A stretch of 45,913 nucleotides of DNA. Origin: Candidatus Planktophila sp. Its GTDB lineage: Bacteria; Actinomycetota; Actinomycetes; Nanopelagicales; Nanopelagicaceae. A program made the translations under genes and the position numbers. This document shows, piece by piece, positions 34,099 to 44,096 of this stretch (the first letter of the stretch is position 1; every line of letters starts with the position of its first letter). Under the pieces are notes generated by a model, which was not told where the DNA came from, made no database searches, and saw only the letters and a list, made by a program, of their open reading frames with translations. The stretch lies in the NCBI GenBank assembly GCA_030649935.1, contig JAUSFN010000005.1:1-45913 (forward strand), given 5' to 3'.

Positions 34099-35220
34099 CT
34101 AGTCGGTCCGGGTTTTTTCAGCGGCCGCTAACTGCCCACATGCACCATCGATTTCGCGCCCCCGCGTATCCCGTACCGTGACTGGCACCCCGTAACTTTC
34201 CAAGATACGAACGAACTCGGCCTCATCTTCTCGGCGAGATGCTGTCCACTTCGATCCTGGGGTTGGATTTAGCGGAATCAAATTTACATGAGCGTTGCGG
34301 TTCTTAAGAAGTCGGCCAAGTAAATCCGAGCGCCACGACTGATCATTGATGTCACGAATGAGGGCATACTCAATGGAATATCGACGTCCTGTGCGCTTTT
34401 CATACTTATCGGCGGCGGCTAAAACCTCCTTAATATTCCAACGCGAATTTATCGGCACCAACGTATCCCGAAGCTCATCATCTGGGGTATGCAAGGAGAC
34501 GGCCAGCGTTAGCGCTAATCCCTCTTCGGTAAGTTTTTCAATTCCATTGACAAGCCCAACGGTTGACACTGTGACAGAGCGCGCACTAATTCCTAGACCA
34601 TCTGGATGTGGATCTGTGATATTTCGCACCGAACGCATCACTGCGTTGTAGTTAGCCAAAGGCTCTCCCATTCCCATAAACACTATATTCGAAAGACGGG
34701 TTGGACCACCGGGCAGCTCTCCATTAACACATGCACGGGCGGCGGAAACTATCTGCTCGGTGATTTCACCCGCGCTTAAATTCCGAGTTAATCCAGCTTG
34801 ACCAGTGGCACAAAAGGGGCAGTTCATTCCACACCCGGCTTGGGATGAGATACAGACTGTCACGCGATCGGTATAACGCATTAAAACACTTTCTACTAAT
34901 ACTCCGTCGTGTAACTTCCACAAATCCTTACGTGTCATACCTTCATCGCACGATACTGATCGAACTAATTCTATAAGTTTTGGTGTTAGTTGATCGGCGA
35001 TACTGTGGCGCAATTCAGCTGGAATATCGCTCCACGTTTGGGGATCATTAGATAGATGAGAGAAATAGTGTGTGGCAACTTGCGTAGCTCGAAATGGAGG
35101 TAGGCCCAGTAATTTTGCAACATCGCGCCGCTCATCAGGGGAGTAATCAGCTAAATGCTTAGGTACATTTTTTCGCTGGATTGGTTCTTCGAAGGTTAAT
35201 TTAATCTCTGGGGTACTCAT
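34099..35220 (-). CDS. rlmN: Dual-specificity 23S rRNA / tRNA adenine-C2 methyltransferase
   Basis: RlmN is a radical SAM enzyme that methylates C2 of A2503 in 23S rRNA and of A37 in some tRNAs. The 373-residue protein has an N-terminal RlmN domain (about 20-100), the radical SAM cluster CGMNCPFC (C130, C134, C137), [11 protein letters not shown], and the C-terminal cysteine needed for the methyl transfer chain in EIDGACGQL. It overlaps cdsA by four bases (ATGA), which is the normal cdsA-rlmN coupling in actinobacteria. Confidence 0.97.
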   Translation of the reverse strand: MSTPEIKLTFEEPIQRKNVPKHLADYSPDERRDVAKLLGLPPFRATQVATHYFSHLSNDPQTWSDIPAELRHSIADQLTPKLIELVRSVSCDEGMTRKDLWKLHDGVLVESVLMRYTDRVTVCISSQAGCGMNCPFCATGQAGLTRNLSAGEITEQIVSAARACVNGELPGGPTRLSNIVFMGMGEPLANYNAVMRSVRNITDPHPDGLGISARSVTVSTVGLVNGIEKLTEEGLALTLAVSLHTPDDELRDTLVPINSRWNIKEVLAAADKYEKRTGRRYSIEYALIRDINDQSWRSDLLGRLLKNRNAHVNLIPLNPTPGSKWTASRREDEAEFVRILESYGVPVTVRDTRGREIDGACGQLAAAEKTRTD

Positions 35221-36062
35221 AACCAGTTCTTTACTAACTCAAGTGCTAGCCACAAGGCTGGTGCAGAAATCAAAACTGAGTCCAAACGATCGAGCATTCC
35301 ACCATGACCAGGCAGAAGCGTTCCCATATCCTTCAGCGCTAAATCTCGCTTCATCGCACTTTCAATGAGATCTCCGCATGTTGCGGTAAAGACAATCATC
35401 AGACCTACCACCGCCCCGATCCACCATTTCATATCCATGATGTAGTAAAAAGCCAGGGTTCCACCAAGTACAGTAAAGATTAAAGAACCGATCAAACCCT
35501 CCCAACTCTTTCTTGGCGAGATTTTAGGCGCCATAGGATGTTTACCGAAAAGAACTCCGATAATGTAGCCAAAAGTATCGTTACATGAAACTAACACTAC
35601 AAAAGTCATCACGCGCTCAAAGCCTGTATTGGTACGACCAAGCAGTATCAGAAAACCACCTAAAAATGGCAGATAAAGCAGCGAAAATGTAGTTGCCGTT
35701 GCACTTGCCACAAAGCCTTCTGGGCCTTTTGTCAAGAGTTGAATCAGCAGTATTGGTATGGCTATCGCAGTTGCAACGGCAAGACCTGCAACTCCCCCGT
35801 TCCAAGTGGCATATGAGAGCGCAATAGAGGCCACAACTAATGCTCTCAATGACAAATAGATGCCTCGCGCGTTAAAAGCGCGAACTATTTCGCGGACACC
35901 TAGAAGCACGGCAACTGCCACAACCACAGCAAAGATTTCTCGTTGGTAAGCCAGGGCAAACCAGATGAGAGCAACCAAAGTTAGTGAAACGACAATTGAT
36001 GGCAGGAGTTTTCGCCCAGCGCGTTTATTGATCGCCTCGTTTAATGAATAAATGTCAGACAT
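35217..36062 (-). CDS. cdsA: Phosphatidate cytidylyltransferase
   Basis: CdsA makes CDP-diacylglycerol, the precursor of membrane phospholipids. The 281-residue membrane protein has about eight hydrophobic spans and the family signature near the C-terminus: [19 protein letters not shown] then [14 protein letters not shown], with the metal-binding aspartates. [12 protein letters not shown] is the other conserved motif. It follows frr after 15 bases. Confidence 0.96.
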   Translation of the reverse strand: MSDIYSLNEAINKRAGRKLLPSIVVSLTLVALIWFALAYQREIFAVVVAVAVLLGVREIVRAFNARGIYLSLRALVVASIALSYATWNGGVAGLAVATAIAIPILLIQLLTKGPEGFVASATATTFSLLYLPFLGGFLILLGRTNTGFERVMTFVVLVSCNDTFGYIIGVLFGKHPMAPKISPRKSWEGLIGSLIFTVLGGTLAFYYIMDMKWWIGAVVGLMIVFTATCGDLIESAMKRDLALKDMGTLLPGHGGMLDRLDSVLISAPALWLALELVKNWL

Positions 36063-36077
36063 GTGAACTACAACTCC

Positions 36078-36641
36078 TTAGATTTCTAGGAGTTCACTCT
36101 CTTTATGTTTAAAAAGCTCATCGACTTTAGCTACATGTTCTGAAGTAATCTTTTCCAACTCCTTCTCTCCCCGAGCAACATCATCTTTACCAACATCGCC
36201 ATCTTTTTCCATTTTTTCAATCGCCTCTTTTGCAGCTCGGCGAATATTACGCATGGAAATCTTTGAATCTTCAGCCTTGCCTTTTACAACTTTGGTGTAC
36301 TCCTTGCGTCGCTCCTCAGTGAGCTGAGGAAAATTGATTCGTATAAGAACACCATCACTTGAAGGGTTGACACCTAAATCCGAATCCCGTATCGCCTTTT
36401 CAATGTTTGCCATTGCACTCTTATCAAATGGAGCAATCGTTGCTAGACGCGCCTCTGGTACTTGAATAGATGCCAGTTGCGAGAGTGCAGTGTAGGTACC
36501 GTAGTAATCGACCATAATTTTATTAAAGAGCGATGGATGCGCACGGCCTGTGCGGATAGATGCAAAATCATCTTTAGCCACCTCTACCGCCTTGCTCATC
36601 TTGGTGTCGGCATCCTTAAGGACGCTTGCTACATCTGACAT
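36078..36641 (-). CDS. frr: Ribosome recycling factor
   Basis: RRF splits post-termination ribosomes with EF-G. The 187-residue protein has the typical three-helix-bundle sequence with SIRTGRAHPSLFNKIMVDYY, GVLIRINFPQLTEERRKEYT and KVVKGKAEDSKISMRNIRR. Its normal upstream neighbour pyrH lies 4.6 kb away because an opposite-strand gene cassette is inserted between them. The 214 bases upstream hold a small stem (GCGGT 36679-36683 with ACCGC 36689-36693) in the frr leader and presumably divergent promoters for frr and the oxidoreductase genes. Confidence 0.97.
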   Translation of the reverse strand: MSDVASVLKDADTKMSKAVEVAKDDFASIRTGRAHPSLFNKIMVDYYGTYTALSQLASIQVPEARLATIAPFDKSAMANIEKAIRDSDLGVNPSSDGVLIRINFPQLTEERRKEYTKVVKGKAEDSKISMRNIRRAAKEAIEKMEKDGDVGKDDVARGEKELEKITSEHVAKVDELFKHKESELLEI

Positions 36642-36855
36642 CGTTGCTCCTTCTAAAGGTGGTTCTAAATATCTGGAGGCGGTCTGAAACCGCTGATGGC
36701 GATTGTATATTACGAAAAGTGATTTAAATTACGTGTTCAAAACTAAGCGTAAATCAAGGGTTTTACTCAAATTGGCGCTGGCACTCACGAGATGTATTCA
36801 TTCGGTGATGTGTGAGGAGTAGTTTTTGCATTGTAACTGCGACGGAGAGGTCCAT

Positions 36856-37425
36856 ATGTTTCAAGTACGTATCCATGGCCGCGGTGGCCAAGGAGTGGTG
36901 ACTGCAGCCGAACTCCTTGCGCAATCTGCATTTGATGAGAAACGCTTCGCACAAGCCTTTCCGAGTTTTGGATCAGAGCGCACTGGCGCACCAGTAGTTT
37001 CTTTTTGCCGTATCGCCGATGCTGAAATTCGTGTTCGCGAACCGATTATGTTTCCAGATGCACTCATCATTCAAGATTCAACGCTTCTTAAACAGGTCGA
37101 TGTCTTCGCCGGTTTGAAGAGTGATGGCTACGCACTCATTAATTCCACCCGTACTTTTGAGCAGTTAGGAATTGCAGATGTGGCCGACAATCACACTCGA
37201 TTCATAACCGTGCCGGCAACAGCGATGGCGATGGAGCATCTAGGTCGACCAGTGCCAAATGCCGTTTTACTTGGTGCCTTTGCCGCCTTAACTAAAGTGA
37301 TTTCACTGGACTCAGTAACGAATGCGATCAGAGAAAAATTTAAACCAAAAATCGCGGCCTCTAACTGCGCCGCTGCAACAGCCGCCTACGAATTTGTCTT
37401 AGCGATGGTGCCTGCAGATGCTTAG
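36856..37425 (+). CDS. porG: 2-oxoacid:ferredoxin oxidoreductase gamma subunit
   Basis: The 189-residue gamma subunit of a pyruvate/2-ketoisovalerate:ferredoxin oxidoreductase. The family motif IHGRGGQGVVTAAELLAQSA is at the N-terminus, and GSERTGAPVVSFCRI and PNAVLLGAFAAL are conserved. The frame is open from 36826, but the ATG at 36856 with GGAGAGG upstream gives the standard N-terminus MFQVRIHGRGGQG. It is the first gene of a four-gene plus-strand operon and overlaps the alpha gene by eight bases. The gene order gamma-alpha-beta resembles four-subunit PORs. Confidence 0.92.
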   Translation: MFQVRIHGRGGQGVVTAAELLAQSAFDEKRFAQAFPSFGSERTGAPVVSFCRIADAEIRVREPIMFPDALIIQDSTLLKQVDVFAGLKSDGYALINSTRTFEQLGIADVADNHTRFITVPATAMAMEHLGRPVPNAVLLGAFAALTKVISLDSVTNAIREKFKPKIAASNCAAATAAYEFVLAMVPADA

Positions 37426-38602
37426 ACAAGTTGAAGGATCTAAAGCCGTTGCCGATACAGTGGCAGCATGCCGTCCGCAGGTAATTTGCGCATATCCAAT
37501 CTCACCCCAAACCCACATTGTCGAAGGTTTAAGTCAGCTCGTTAAAAACGGCTCTTTAGATGGCTGTGAATTCATAAACGTTGAATCTGAATTCGCCGCA
37601 ATGTCGGTGGCTATCGGTGCCAGCGCAACAGGTGCGCGTACATACACTGCCACAGCCAGTCAAGGCCTTCTCTATATGGTCGAGGCGGTCTACAACGCTT
37701 CAGGGTTAGGTCTTCCAATTGTTATGACCGTTGCAAACCGAGCGATTGGCGCTCCGATAAATATTTGGAATGATCACAGCGATTCAATGTCCCAACGCGA
37801 TAGTGGCTGGATACAGCTTTATGCCGAAACAAATCAGGAGGCGGCGGATCTGCATGTCCAAGCCTTTAAAATCGCCGAAGATCTCTCACTTCCTGTGATG
37901 GTCTGCATGGATGGATTCATTCTGACCCACGCCTACGAGCGTGTAGATGTTCCGGAGCGGTCCCAAGTTGATAAGTTCTTACCACCATTTGTGCCACGCC
38001 AAGTTTTAGATCCAAATAATCCTGTTTCTATCGGTGCGATGGTCGGGCCAGAGGCATTTACAGAAGTGAAGTACATGGCGCATATGAAAAACCAACTTGC
38101 GTTAGAAGTAATCCCCAAAGTTGCGAGGGATTTTCAAAAGGCTTTCGGTCGCAGCTCGGGTGGTTTAGTGCGTGGCTACAAACTCGATGGCGCTGACACG
38201 GTCGTCATAGCTCTTGGTTCGATTCTCGGAACAATAAAAGATGTTGTCGACGAAATGGTTGCCGCCGATATTGCTATTGGAGTTATTGGAATAATCGCAT
38301 TCAGGCCATTTCCGACTGATGTCGTACGTACCGCTTTATCACACGCTAAGCGCGTTATAGTTCTGGAGAAAGCATTCCAAGTTGGTATCGGTGGAATCGT
38401 GATTGAAAATGTTCGCGCAAGCTTACGTGGAAGTTCGACTAAAGATTACACCGTCATTGCCGGCCTTGGCGGACGACCAATAACTAAAGATTCGCTACGA
38501 CAATATTTAAATCGCGCATGTGTTGATGGAGTCGAAGATTTAACTTTTTTAGATCTCGATCAAGAGTTGGCAGATAGCGAAATTTTGCGAGAGGTGTGGT
38601 GA
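37418..38602 (+). CDS. porA: 2-oxoacid:ferredoxin oxidoreductase alpha subunit
   Basis: A 394-residue alpha subunit with the thiamine-diphosphate-dependent fold's PYR-type domain. Diagnostic runs are CAYPISPQTHIVEGLSQLV, ESEFAAMSVAIGASATGART, TASQGLLYMVEA and GAPINIWNDHSDSMSQRD, which is the PorA rather than KorA style. With beta and gamma it would oxidatively decarboxylate a 2-oxoacid to acyl-CoA with release of low-potential electrons. Pyruvate is most likely; branched-chain 2-oxoacids are possible. Confidence 0.92.
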   Translation: MLRQVEGSKAVADTVAACRPQVICAYPISPQTHIVEGLSQLVKNGSLDGCEFINVESEFAAMSVAIGASATGARTYTATASQGLLYMVEAVYNASGLGLPIVMTVANRAIGAPINIWNDHSDSMSQRDSGWIQLYAETNQEAADLHVQAFKIAEDLSLPVMVCMDGFILTHAYERVDVPERSQVDKFLPPFVPRQVLDPNNPVSIGAMVGPEAFTEVKYMAHMKNQLALEVIPKVARDFQKAFGRSSGGLVRGYKLDGADTVVIALGSILGTIKDVVDEMVAADIAIGVIGIIAFRPFPTDVVRTALSHAKRVIVLEKAFQVGIGGIVIENVRASLRGSSTKDYTVIAGLGGRPITKDSLRQYLNRACVDGVEDLTFLDLDQELADSEILREVW

Positions 38603-38606
38603 GTCC

Positions 38607-39614
38607 ATGTCTGCGGCCCCGATTAAGTTTTATCAAGTAGGCAGTTTTGCAATCGGAAACCGCTTGCTATCGCCCGAAGACCGCTCGATCCAATCTGATC
38701 CAGAACGTACGAACGCACTGACTTCTGGCCATCGTGCCTGTCAAGGCTGCGGTGAAGCGTTAGGGGCGCGTTATGCATTAGATGCTGCGATGCGTGCAAC
38801 TGATGACAAGATAATCGCAGTTAATGCAACGGGTTGTTTAGAAGTTTTCTCGACACCGTATCCTGAATCATCGTGGAGAATCGCTTGGCTTCACTCTCTT
38901 TTTGGTAACGCTCCAGCAGTTGCAACAGGTGTTGCAGCAGCCCTTAAGGCCCAAGGCAAGAGCGATATTCGCGTCATCGGTCAAGGTGGAGATGGCGCAA
39001 CTGTAGATATCGGATTCGGCGCATTATCTGGAATGTTTGAGCGAAATGACGATGTTTTATACATCTGTTATGACAATGAGGCTTACATGAATACCGGTGT
39101 TCAGCGCTCAGGTGCAACTCCTCCAGCTGCGCGCACGGCCACCACTCAAGCCGTTGGTGAAAACCCTGGAAATGTTTTTGGACAAGGAAAAAACCTTCCT
39201 CGTATCGCAATGGCACATGAGATCCCATATGTTGCAACGGCAACAGTTGCAGATTTACGTGATCTAGAGGCAAAGGTCATCAAGGCGATGTCCTTTCGAG
39301 GTGCGCGCTACATCCATGTTTTAGTGCCATGTCCGCTAGGTTGGGGTTCAGAATCCTGTGACACGATTAAAATCGCGCGTCTTGCAACGCAATCAGGTCT
39401 GTTTCCAGTCTTTGAGGCCGAATCCGGCGAAGTAACATCATCGACGCCAATTCGTCACCGTGTAAAAGTCGAAGAGTATTTAAAACTTCAAATAAGATAT
39501 TCACACTTATTTTCACCTAACCGCCGCGATGACGTTATCGATTTGTTGCAAGCAACGGCGGATAAAAATATTTCTCGTTATAACTTAATCCCTGATGAGA
39601 GTGGGAGCATATAA
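38607..39614 (+). CDS. porB: 2-oxoacid:ferredoxin oxidoreductase beta subunit
   Basis: The 335-residue TPP- and [4Fe-4S]-binding subunit. The proximal cluster cysteines are in HRACQGCGEALG and CLEVFSTPYP plus a later cysteine near CPLGWGSESC; the TPP/Mg motif is GQGGDGATVDIGFGALSG with YDNEAYMNTGVQRSGATPP, typical of PorB. It starts four bases after the alpha stop; its stop TAA overlaps the ATG of the next gene (TAATG). Length is in the normal range. Confidence 0.93.
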   Translation: MSAAPIKFYQVGSFAIGNRLLSPEDRSIQSDPERTNALTSGHRACQGCGEALGARYALDAAMRATDDKIIAVNATGCLEVFSTPYPESSWRIAWLHSLFGNAPAVATGVAAALKAQGKSDIRVIGQGGDGATVDIGFGALSGMFERNDDVLYICYDNEAYMNTGVQRSGATPPAARTATTQAVGENPGNVFGQGKNLPRIAMAHEIPYVATATVADLRDLEAKVIKAMSFRGARYIHVLVPCPLGWGSESCDTIKIARLATQSGLFPVFEAESGEVTSSTPIRHRVKVEEYLKLQIRYSHLFSPNRRDDVIDLLQATADKNISRYNLIPDESGSI

Positions 39615-41233
39615 TGGAAAAACCATTTGCAATTACGCTTTCCGTTAACTCATCTCTTGCTAACCACACTGGATCATGGCGTGTAGAAAAACCAGAGTAT
39701 GTCCATCGGATGCCACCATGCAACAACGCATGCCCAGCGGGTGAGAATATTCAAAACTGGTTATATATCGCCGAAGATGGCTCGTATGAAGCGGCTTGGA
39801 GGGCATTAATTCTTGAAAATCCATTTCCGGCGATTATGGGGCGCGTCTGCTATCACCCATGTCAAAGCGTCTGTAATCGAGCCGAACTTGATGAGGCCGT
39901 TGGAATTAATTCAGTTGAGCGATTTCTAGGTGATCACGCCATTGAAAAGGGTTGGAGTATTCCGCCGCCGACGGTAGAGAGTGGCTTTAAAGTTCTCGTT
40001 ATCGGCGCTGGTCCGGCGGGATTATCAGCGGCATATCACTTACGGAGCATGGGTCATAGCGTCACAGTTAGGGATGCAACACATGCGCCAGGTGGAATGA
40101 TGCGCTATGGAATTCCCAAATATCGCCTTCCACGTGAAGTTCTAGATGCTGAAATCAATCGCATTAAAGATATGGGTGTTCAATTTGAAATGAATACTCG
40201 AGTTGATGACGTGCATGAAGCGCTCAACGAGGGTTTCAGCGCTGTCTTCTTAGCAATTGGAGCACAGTTGAGCAAGCGCGCTTATATTCCAGCAAGTGAG
40301 GCTGCGCGCATATTAGATGCGATCAAAGTCTTACATGATGTCGAAGAGGGCAATCAACCATTACTCGGACGAAAAGTCGTTGTCTATGGTGGCGGCAATA
40401 CTGCGATGGATGTCGCCCGCACCGCTAAAAGACTTGGCGCAGAAGAGGCGATTATTGTCTATCGTCGAACCCGCGATAAAGCACCGGCAAATGATGAAGA
40501 GATTACTGAAGCGCTTGAAGAGGGTATTTTAGTTAAATGGCTCTCCACCGTTAAGCACGTCGATGAAAAAAGTATGCAGATTGAAAAAATGGCGCTAGAT
40601 GCTGATGGATATCCTCAACCAACTGGTGAGTTTGAAACTCTTGAAGCCGACTCTTTAATTTTAGCGTTAGGTCAAGAAGTTGATTTTTCTCTCTTGGGCA
40701 ATAGCGCCGATATAGATACTAAAGATGGCGTGATGCCAGTTGATTCCACAATGATGACAACTCACCCAGGGATTTTTGCCGGTGGAGACATGATTCCAGC
40801 AGAGCGAACCGTAACTACTGGTGTCGGGCACGGTAAAAAAGCTGCGAGAAATATCGATGCTTGGCTGCGCAAAACCGTTTACGAGAAGATCGATAACAAT
40901 GATCTAGTTACGTATGAGCAGTTAAATACGTGGTACTACACCGATGCTCCGCACATTGTGCGCGAACGCCTAGAGGCGACCAGACGGGCCAAGGATTTCT
41001 CCGAAGTAGTAAAGGGATTAGATGAGAGCAACGCCTTGTATGAGGCTCGCAGATGTATGTCATGTGGCAACTGCTTTGAGTGCGATAACTGCTTTGGCGT
41101 CTGTCCCGATAACGCCATTATAAAATTAGGTCCAGGTAAGGGCTTTGAGATTAATTTGGATTACTGTAAAGGTTGCGGAATTTGCGTCTCAGAGTGCCCC
41201 TCGAGCTCGATCATGATGGTGCCCGATAAATAA
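39614..41233 (+). CDS. GltD-like NAD(P)/FAD oxidoreductase fused to an 8Fe ferredoxin domain
   Basis: A 539-residue protein that probably replaces the ferredoxin-like delta subunit and links the oxidoreductase to NAD(P). N-terminal cysteines C36, C40 (CNNACPAGENI), C79, C83, C87 fit the Fe-S domain of GltD/NfnB-like proteins. An FAD motif GAGPAGLSAAYHL begins at 131, GGMMRYGIPKYRLP follows, the NAD(P) motif GGGNTAMDVARTAKRLGAEE is near 257, and AGGDMIPAERTVTTGVGHGK is the second FAD contact. The C-terminus carries CMSCGNCFECDNCFGVCP and CKGCGICVSECP, two [4Fe-4S] sites. Direction of electron flow is inference: oxidation of a 2-oxoacid with reduction of NAD(P), or the reverse. Confidence 0.88.
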   Translation: MEKPFAITLSVNSSLANHTGSWRVEKPEYVHRMPPCNNACPAGENIQNWLYIAEDGSYEAAWRALILENPFPAIMGRVCYHPCQSVCNRAELDEAVGINSVERFLGDHAIEKGWSIPPPTVESGFKVLVIGAGPAGLSAAYHLRSMGHSVTVRDATHAPGGMMRYGIPKYRLPREVLDAEINRIKDMGVQFEMNTRVDDVHEALNEGFSAVFLAIGAQLSKRAYIPASEAARILDAIKVLHDVEEGNQPLLGRKVVVYGGGNTAMDVARTAKRLGAEEAIIVYRRTRDKAPANDEEITEALEEGILVKWLSTVKHVDEKSMQIEKMALDADGYPQPTGEFETLEADSLILALGQEVDFSLLGNSADIDTKDGVMPVDSTMMTTHPGIFAGGDMIPAERTVTTGVGHGKKAARNIDAWLRKTVYEKIDNNDLVTYEQLNTWYYTDAPHIVRERLEATRRAKDFSEVVKGLDESNALYEARRCMSCGNCFECDNCFGVCPDNAIIKLGPGKGFEINLDYCKGCGICVSECPSSSIMMVPDK

Positions 41234-41256
41234 TTTGTATCTCGTTACAGCGAAAT

Positions 41257-41979
41257 TTAATCGACTAAAGTTCCAATTAATTCGCCTCGAACGGCACGGC
41301 CGATATTTCCATTCTCCAATAAGTCAAAGACGATTATGGGTAAATTGTTTTCGCGGCACAAGGCAAATGCTGCAGCATCGGCAACGGCTAAAGACTTAGT
41401 CAAGACCTCGTCATATGAGATACTCTCGTACTTGACCGCTTTAGAATCTTTCTTTGGGTCAGCGCTATAGACGCCATCCACTCCACTTTTAGCTAAGAGC
41501 AAAGCCTCAGCACCAACTTCAAGTGCACGCTGGGCCGAGACCGTATCGGTTGTAAAATATGGCATTCCTGCACCTGCGCCAAAGATAACAACGCGACCTT
41601 TTTCTAAATGACGGATCGCGCGCAGTGGAACATATGGTTCGGCAACTTGTCCCATAGTAATTGCAGTCTGGACGCGGGTTTGAATCCCCTCTTTTTCAAG
41701 AAAATCTTGGAGCGCTAAACAGTTCATGACCGTTCCGAGCATTCCCATGTAGTCGGCGCGAGCGCGATCCATTCCGCGCTGCTGTAGTTCGGCTCCGCGG
41801 AAATAATTACCGCCGCCAACCACAATTGCAACCTGAACACCTGTTCGTGCAACGTCGGCAATCTGCTTAGCAATGTCTTGAACAACATCGGGATCAACAC
41901 CGATGCCTTTGGCCCCACCAAAAACCTCTCCAGAAAGTTTAAGGAGCACCCGCCGATACGTTCCTCGTGTACCGGACAT
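41257..41979 (-). CDS. pyrH: UMP kinase
   Basis: PyrH phosphorylates UMP to UDP as a hexamer. The 240-residue protein has [11 protein letters not shown] (phosphate loop), [20 protein letters not shown], the [15 protein letters not shown] motif and [16 protein letters not shown], all typical. It is normally followed by frr; here its stop is 23 bases from the convergent stop of the plus-strand oxidoreductase operon, so that cassette sits exactly at the pyrH-frr joint. Confidence 0.97.
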   Translation of the reverse strand: MSGTRGTYRRVLLKLSGEVFGGAKGIGVDPDVVQDIAKQIADVARTGVQVAIVVGGGNYFRGAELQQRGMDRARADYMGMLGTVMNCLALQDFLEKEGIQTRVQTAITMGQVAEPYVPLRAIRHLEKGRVVIFGAGAGMPYFTTDTVSAQRALEVGAEALLLAKSGVDGVYSADPKKDSKAVKYESISYDEVLTKSLAVADAAAFALCRENNLPIIVFDLLENGNIGRAVRGELIGTLVD

Positions 41980-42038
41980 ATGTGCTCCTTTTAACTAGTT
42001 ATTCGATGGTTAAATCTTAGGCGTTACTCCCCTAAAGC

Positions 42039-42869
42039 CTATTGACCCACGCGGAAGCGGTGAAATGCCTTAACGGCCGTTCCTGCCTCATCGAGAATCT
42101 GCTTGACAGTCTTTTTAGCATCCTTAGCAAATGACTGCTCAATTAATGAGACTTCCTTAACAAAGCCAGTGACGCGACCTTCAACGATTTTCATAAGGGA
42201 GGCCTCAGGCTTACCCTCTTCAATTGCAGTTTCGTGGGCGATACGTCGCTCATTTTCAATAAGCTCTGTCGGTACTTCTTCGCGATTAACGAACTGCGGT
42301 GCAAAGGCTGCAATGTGCTGAGCGATTTCTTTTCCGACATCACCGGCATCTTTTACTAACTGCACAAGCACGCCGACCTGCGGTGGCAGATCTGGACTTG
42401 TCCGGTGAAGATAGATGCCCACTGGTGAATCCTTTAGAACTGCAATGCGGCGAACTTCAATTTTTTCTCCGAGCATCGCATTAGCCTCATCGATAGCTGA
42501 TTGGACTGTGCTTCCATTAGCCATTGTTGTTGCAAGAAATGATTCAACTGAATCAGATTGAGCATTTTGCAAATGCTTTAATAGTTCATCGGCAAGTGCA
42601 ACAAAGCGATCGCCCTTTGCAACGAAATCGGTTTCGCAGTTTAGTTCGAGCATCACGCCAAGGTTGCCCTCAACCTTTGCAACGACTGCGCCATTTGAAG
42701 TTAAACGGCCTTCGCGCTTAGTAACTCCTTTTAAGCCCTTAACTCGGATTATCTCGATTGCTTTATCGTAATCACCATCTGCCTCATCGAGTGCCTTCTT
42801 GCAATCGAGCATTCCCGCAGCGGTAGCTTCGCGAAGTCTCTTTACATCTGCAGCTGTATATGCAGCCAT
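42039..42869 (-). CDS. tsf: Elongation factor Ts
   Basis: EF-Ts is the nucleotide exchange factor for EF-Tu. The 276-residue protein has the N-terminal UBA-like domain (AADVKRLREATAAGMLDCKK), the conserved core EGNLGVMLELNCETDFVA, the dimerisation domain with HIAAFAPQFVNREEVP, and KQILDEAGTAVKAFHRFRVG at the end. A Shine-Dalgarno AAGGAG lies inside the last codons of rpsB, five bases away, so translation is coupled. Confidence 0.97.
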   Translation of the reverse strand: MAAYTAADVKRLREATAAGMLDCKKALDEADGDYDKAIEIIRVKGLKGVTKREGRLTSNGAVVAKVEGNLGVMLELNCETDFVAKGDRFVALADELLKHLQNAQSDSVESFLATTMANGSTVQSAIDEANAMLGEKIEVRRIAVLKDSPVGIYLHRTSPDLPPQVGVLVQLVKDAGDVGKEIAQHIAAFAPQFVNREEVPTELIENERRIAHETAIEEGKPEASLMKIVEGRVTGFVKEVSLIEQSFAKDAKKTVKQILDEAGTAVKAFHRFRVGQ

Positions 42870-42874
42870 AGTAA

Positions 42875-43798
42875 TTACTCTCCTTCTACTGGCGTTGGGG
42901 CAGGCTCAACCACTGCGTCTGGACCCACAACTTCAGCTGGAACCGGTGCCACATCTAGATTCTCCGATGCTTCGGACACCTCGGACACAGCCACGTTACT
43001 TGTTGGTTCGGACATGGTTTCGGACGCCGCTATCTCTTTCTCCCAGTCGGCCATTGGCTCACCTGCGGCAACCTCTGCTGGTGCACCTGGCTTTGTCTCT
43101 TCCTTAACTACCGTAGAGCGTGCGGCTAAGCCAGCAACGATTGCATCGGTAATAACGCGAGTGAGCAATCCAATTGAACGGATTGCATCATCATTGCCTG
43201 GGATCTTGTAATCAACTTCATCGGGATCACAGTTTGTATCTAAAATCGCAATAACAGGAATACCAAGTTTCTTAGCCTCTTGTACTGCAAGGTGTTCTTT
43301 CTTTGTATCTACTACCCAAATCGCTGAAGGTAACTTTGTCATATGACGAATGCCGTCTAGGTTCTTGAAAAGCTTCTCACGCTCACGACGAAGCATTAAG
43401 AGCTCTTTCTTTGTTAGTAGAAGATCGTTGGTGTTCTCTAACGCCTCTAACTCTTTCAGTCGCTGAATACGCTTGTATACCGTTGGGAAATTAGTAAGCA
43501 TCCCCCCTAACCAACGCTCGGTGACAGTTGGCATTCCTACTCGTGCAGCCTGCTGAATGATTGGCTCGTGTGCCTGCTTCTTTGTACCGACGAATAAAAT
43601 GTGCCCGCCCTTAGCGACCGTATCCTTTACAAACTCATACGCATTATCGATAAGTCCAAGTGACTGCTGAATATCGATGATGTAAATACCGTTGCGCTCG
43701 GTGAAAATAAAACGCTTCATCTTTGGGTTCCATCGACGAGTTTGGTGTCCGAAGTGGACTCCACTGTCGAGAAGTTCTCGCATTGTTACAACTGCCAT
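42875..43798 (-). CDS. rpsB: 30S ribosomal protein S2 with an acidic C-terminal extension
   Basis: S2 binds near the 30S head/body junction. The 307-residue protein has the canonical N-terminus [49 protein letters not shown] and [18 protein letters not shown]. The conserved fold ends by about residue 235; the last 70 residues (from [12 protein letters not shown]) are Glu/Pro/Val/Ala-rich and likely disordered. Actinobacterial S2 proteins often have tails, but this is long for a compact genome. AAGGAG precedes the ATG. Confidence 0.97.
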   Translation of the reverse strand: MAVVTMRELLDSGVHFGHQTRRWNPKMKRFIFTERNGIYIIDIQQSLGLIDNAYEFVKDTVAKGGHILFVGTKKQAHEPIIQQAARVGMPTVTERWLGGMLTNFPTVYKRIQRLKELEALENTNDLLLTKKELLMLRREREKLFKNLDGIRHMTKLPSAIWVVDTKKEHLAVQEAKKLGIPVIAILDTNCDPDEVDYKIPGNDDAIRSIGLLTRVITDAIVAGLAARSTVVKEETKPGAPAEVAAGEPMADWEKEIAASETMSEPTSNVAVSEVSEASENLDVAPVPAEVVGPDAVVEPAPTPVEGE

Positions 43799-43836
43799 GG
43801 CAGGGTTACTCCTTCATAGATTTAATGCGCATGCGC

Positions 43837-43854
43837 AAAAAAACCCGCTCGGTT
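43837..43854 (-). terminator. Terminator-like stem and T-tract in the rpsB leader
   Basis: In the transcript toward rpsB, AACC-GAGCG-GGTT is followed at once by seven T residues, about 40 bases before the rpsB ATG. The stem is short (four pairs), so termination would be weak or conditional. A terminator would be expected to end an upstream gene, but mntA upstream runs away from it, so a leader attenuator is the more interesting reading. Confidence 0.4.
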
Positions 43855-44069
43855 ATGGCCCAACTATTTGTTTGGCCCGTCGCACTGAGAGTCATCGACC
43901 GATTAAACGGACCGAGATGATTCACCTGGTTTTAAAGCCAAGGCAGTGCTGAGATGTCACCGGCAAATCCCCAAAGATTGGGAGCTTACGGTGCAGGGCA
44001 GATTCTACCCTTAGCGGTGGAGCTCTTTTTACCGAGCTAGCTTCGACCAAATAAGCCTGAAACCCTCCA

Positions 44070-44096
44070 TTGAGATAAAAACACGGATGCTATCCT
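44070..44096 (+). promoter_or_regulatory. Candidate promoter of mntA-hepT
   Basis: TTGAGA (44070-44075) and TATCCT (44091-44096) are spaced by 15 bases, slightly short, and the -10 box ends seven bases before the ATG at 44104. Transcription would start at or within a base or two of the ATG, giving a leaderless mRNA. No ribosome site is visible before the ATG, which agrees with this. Confidence 0.35.
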
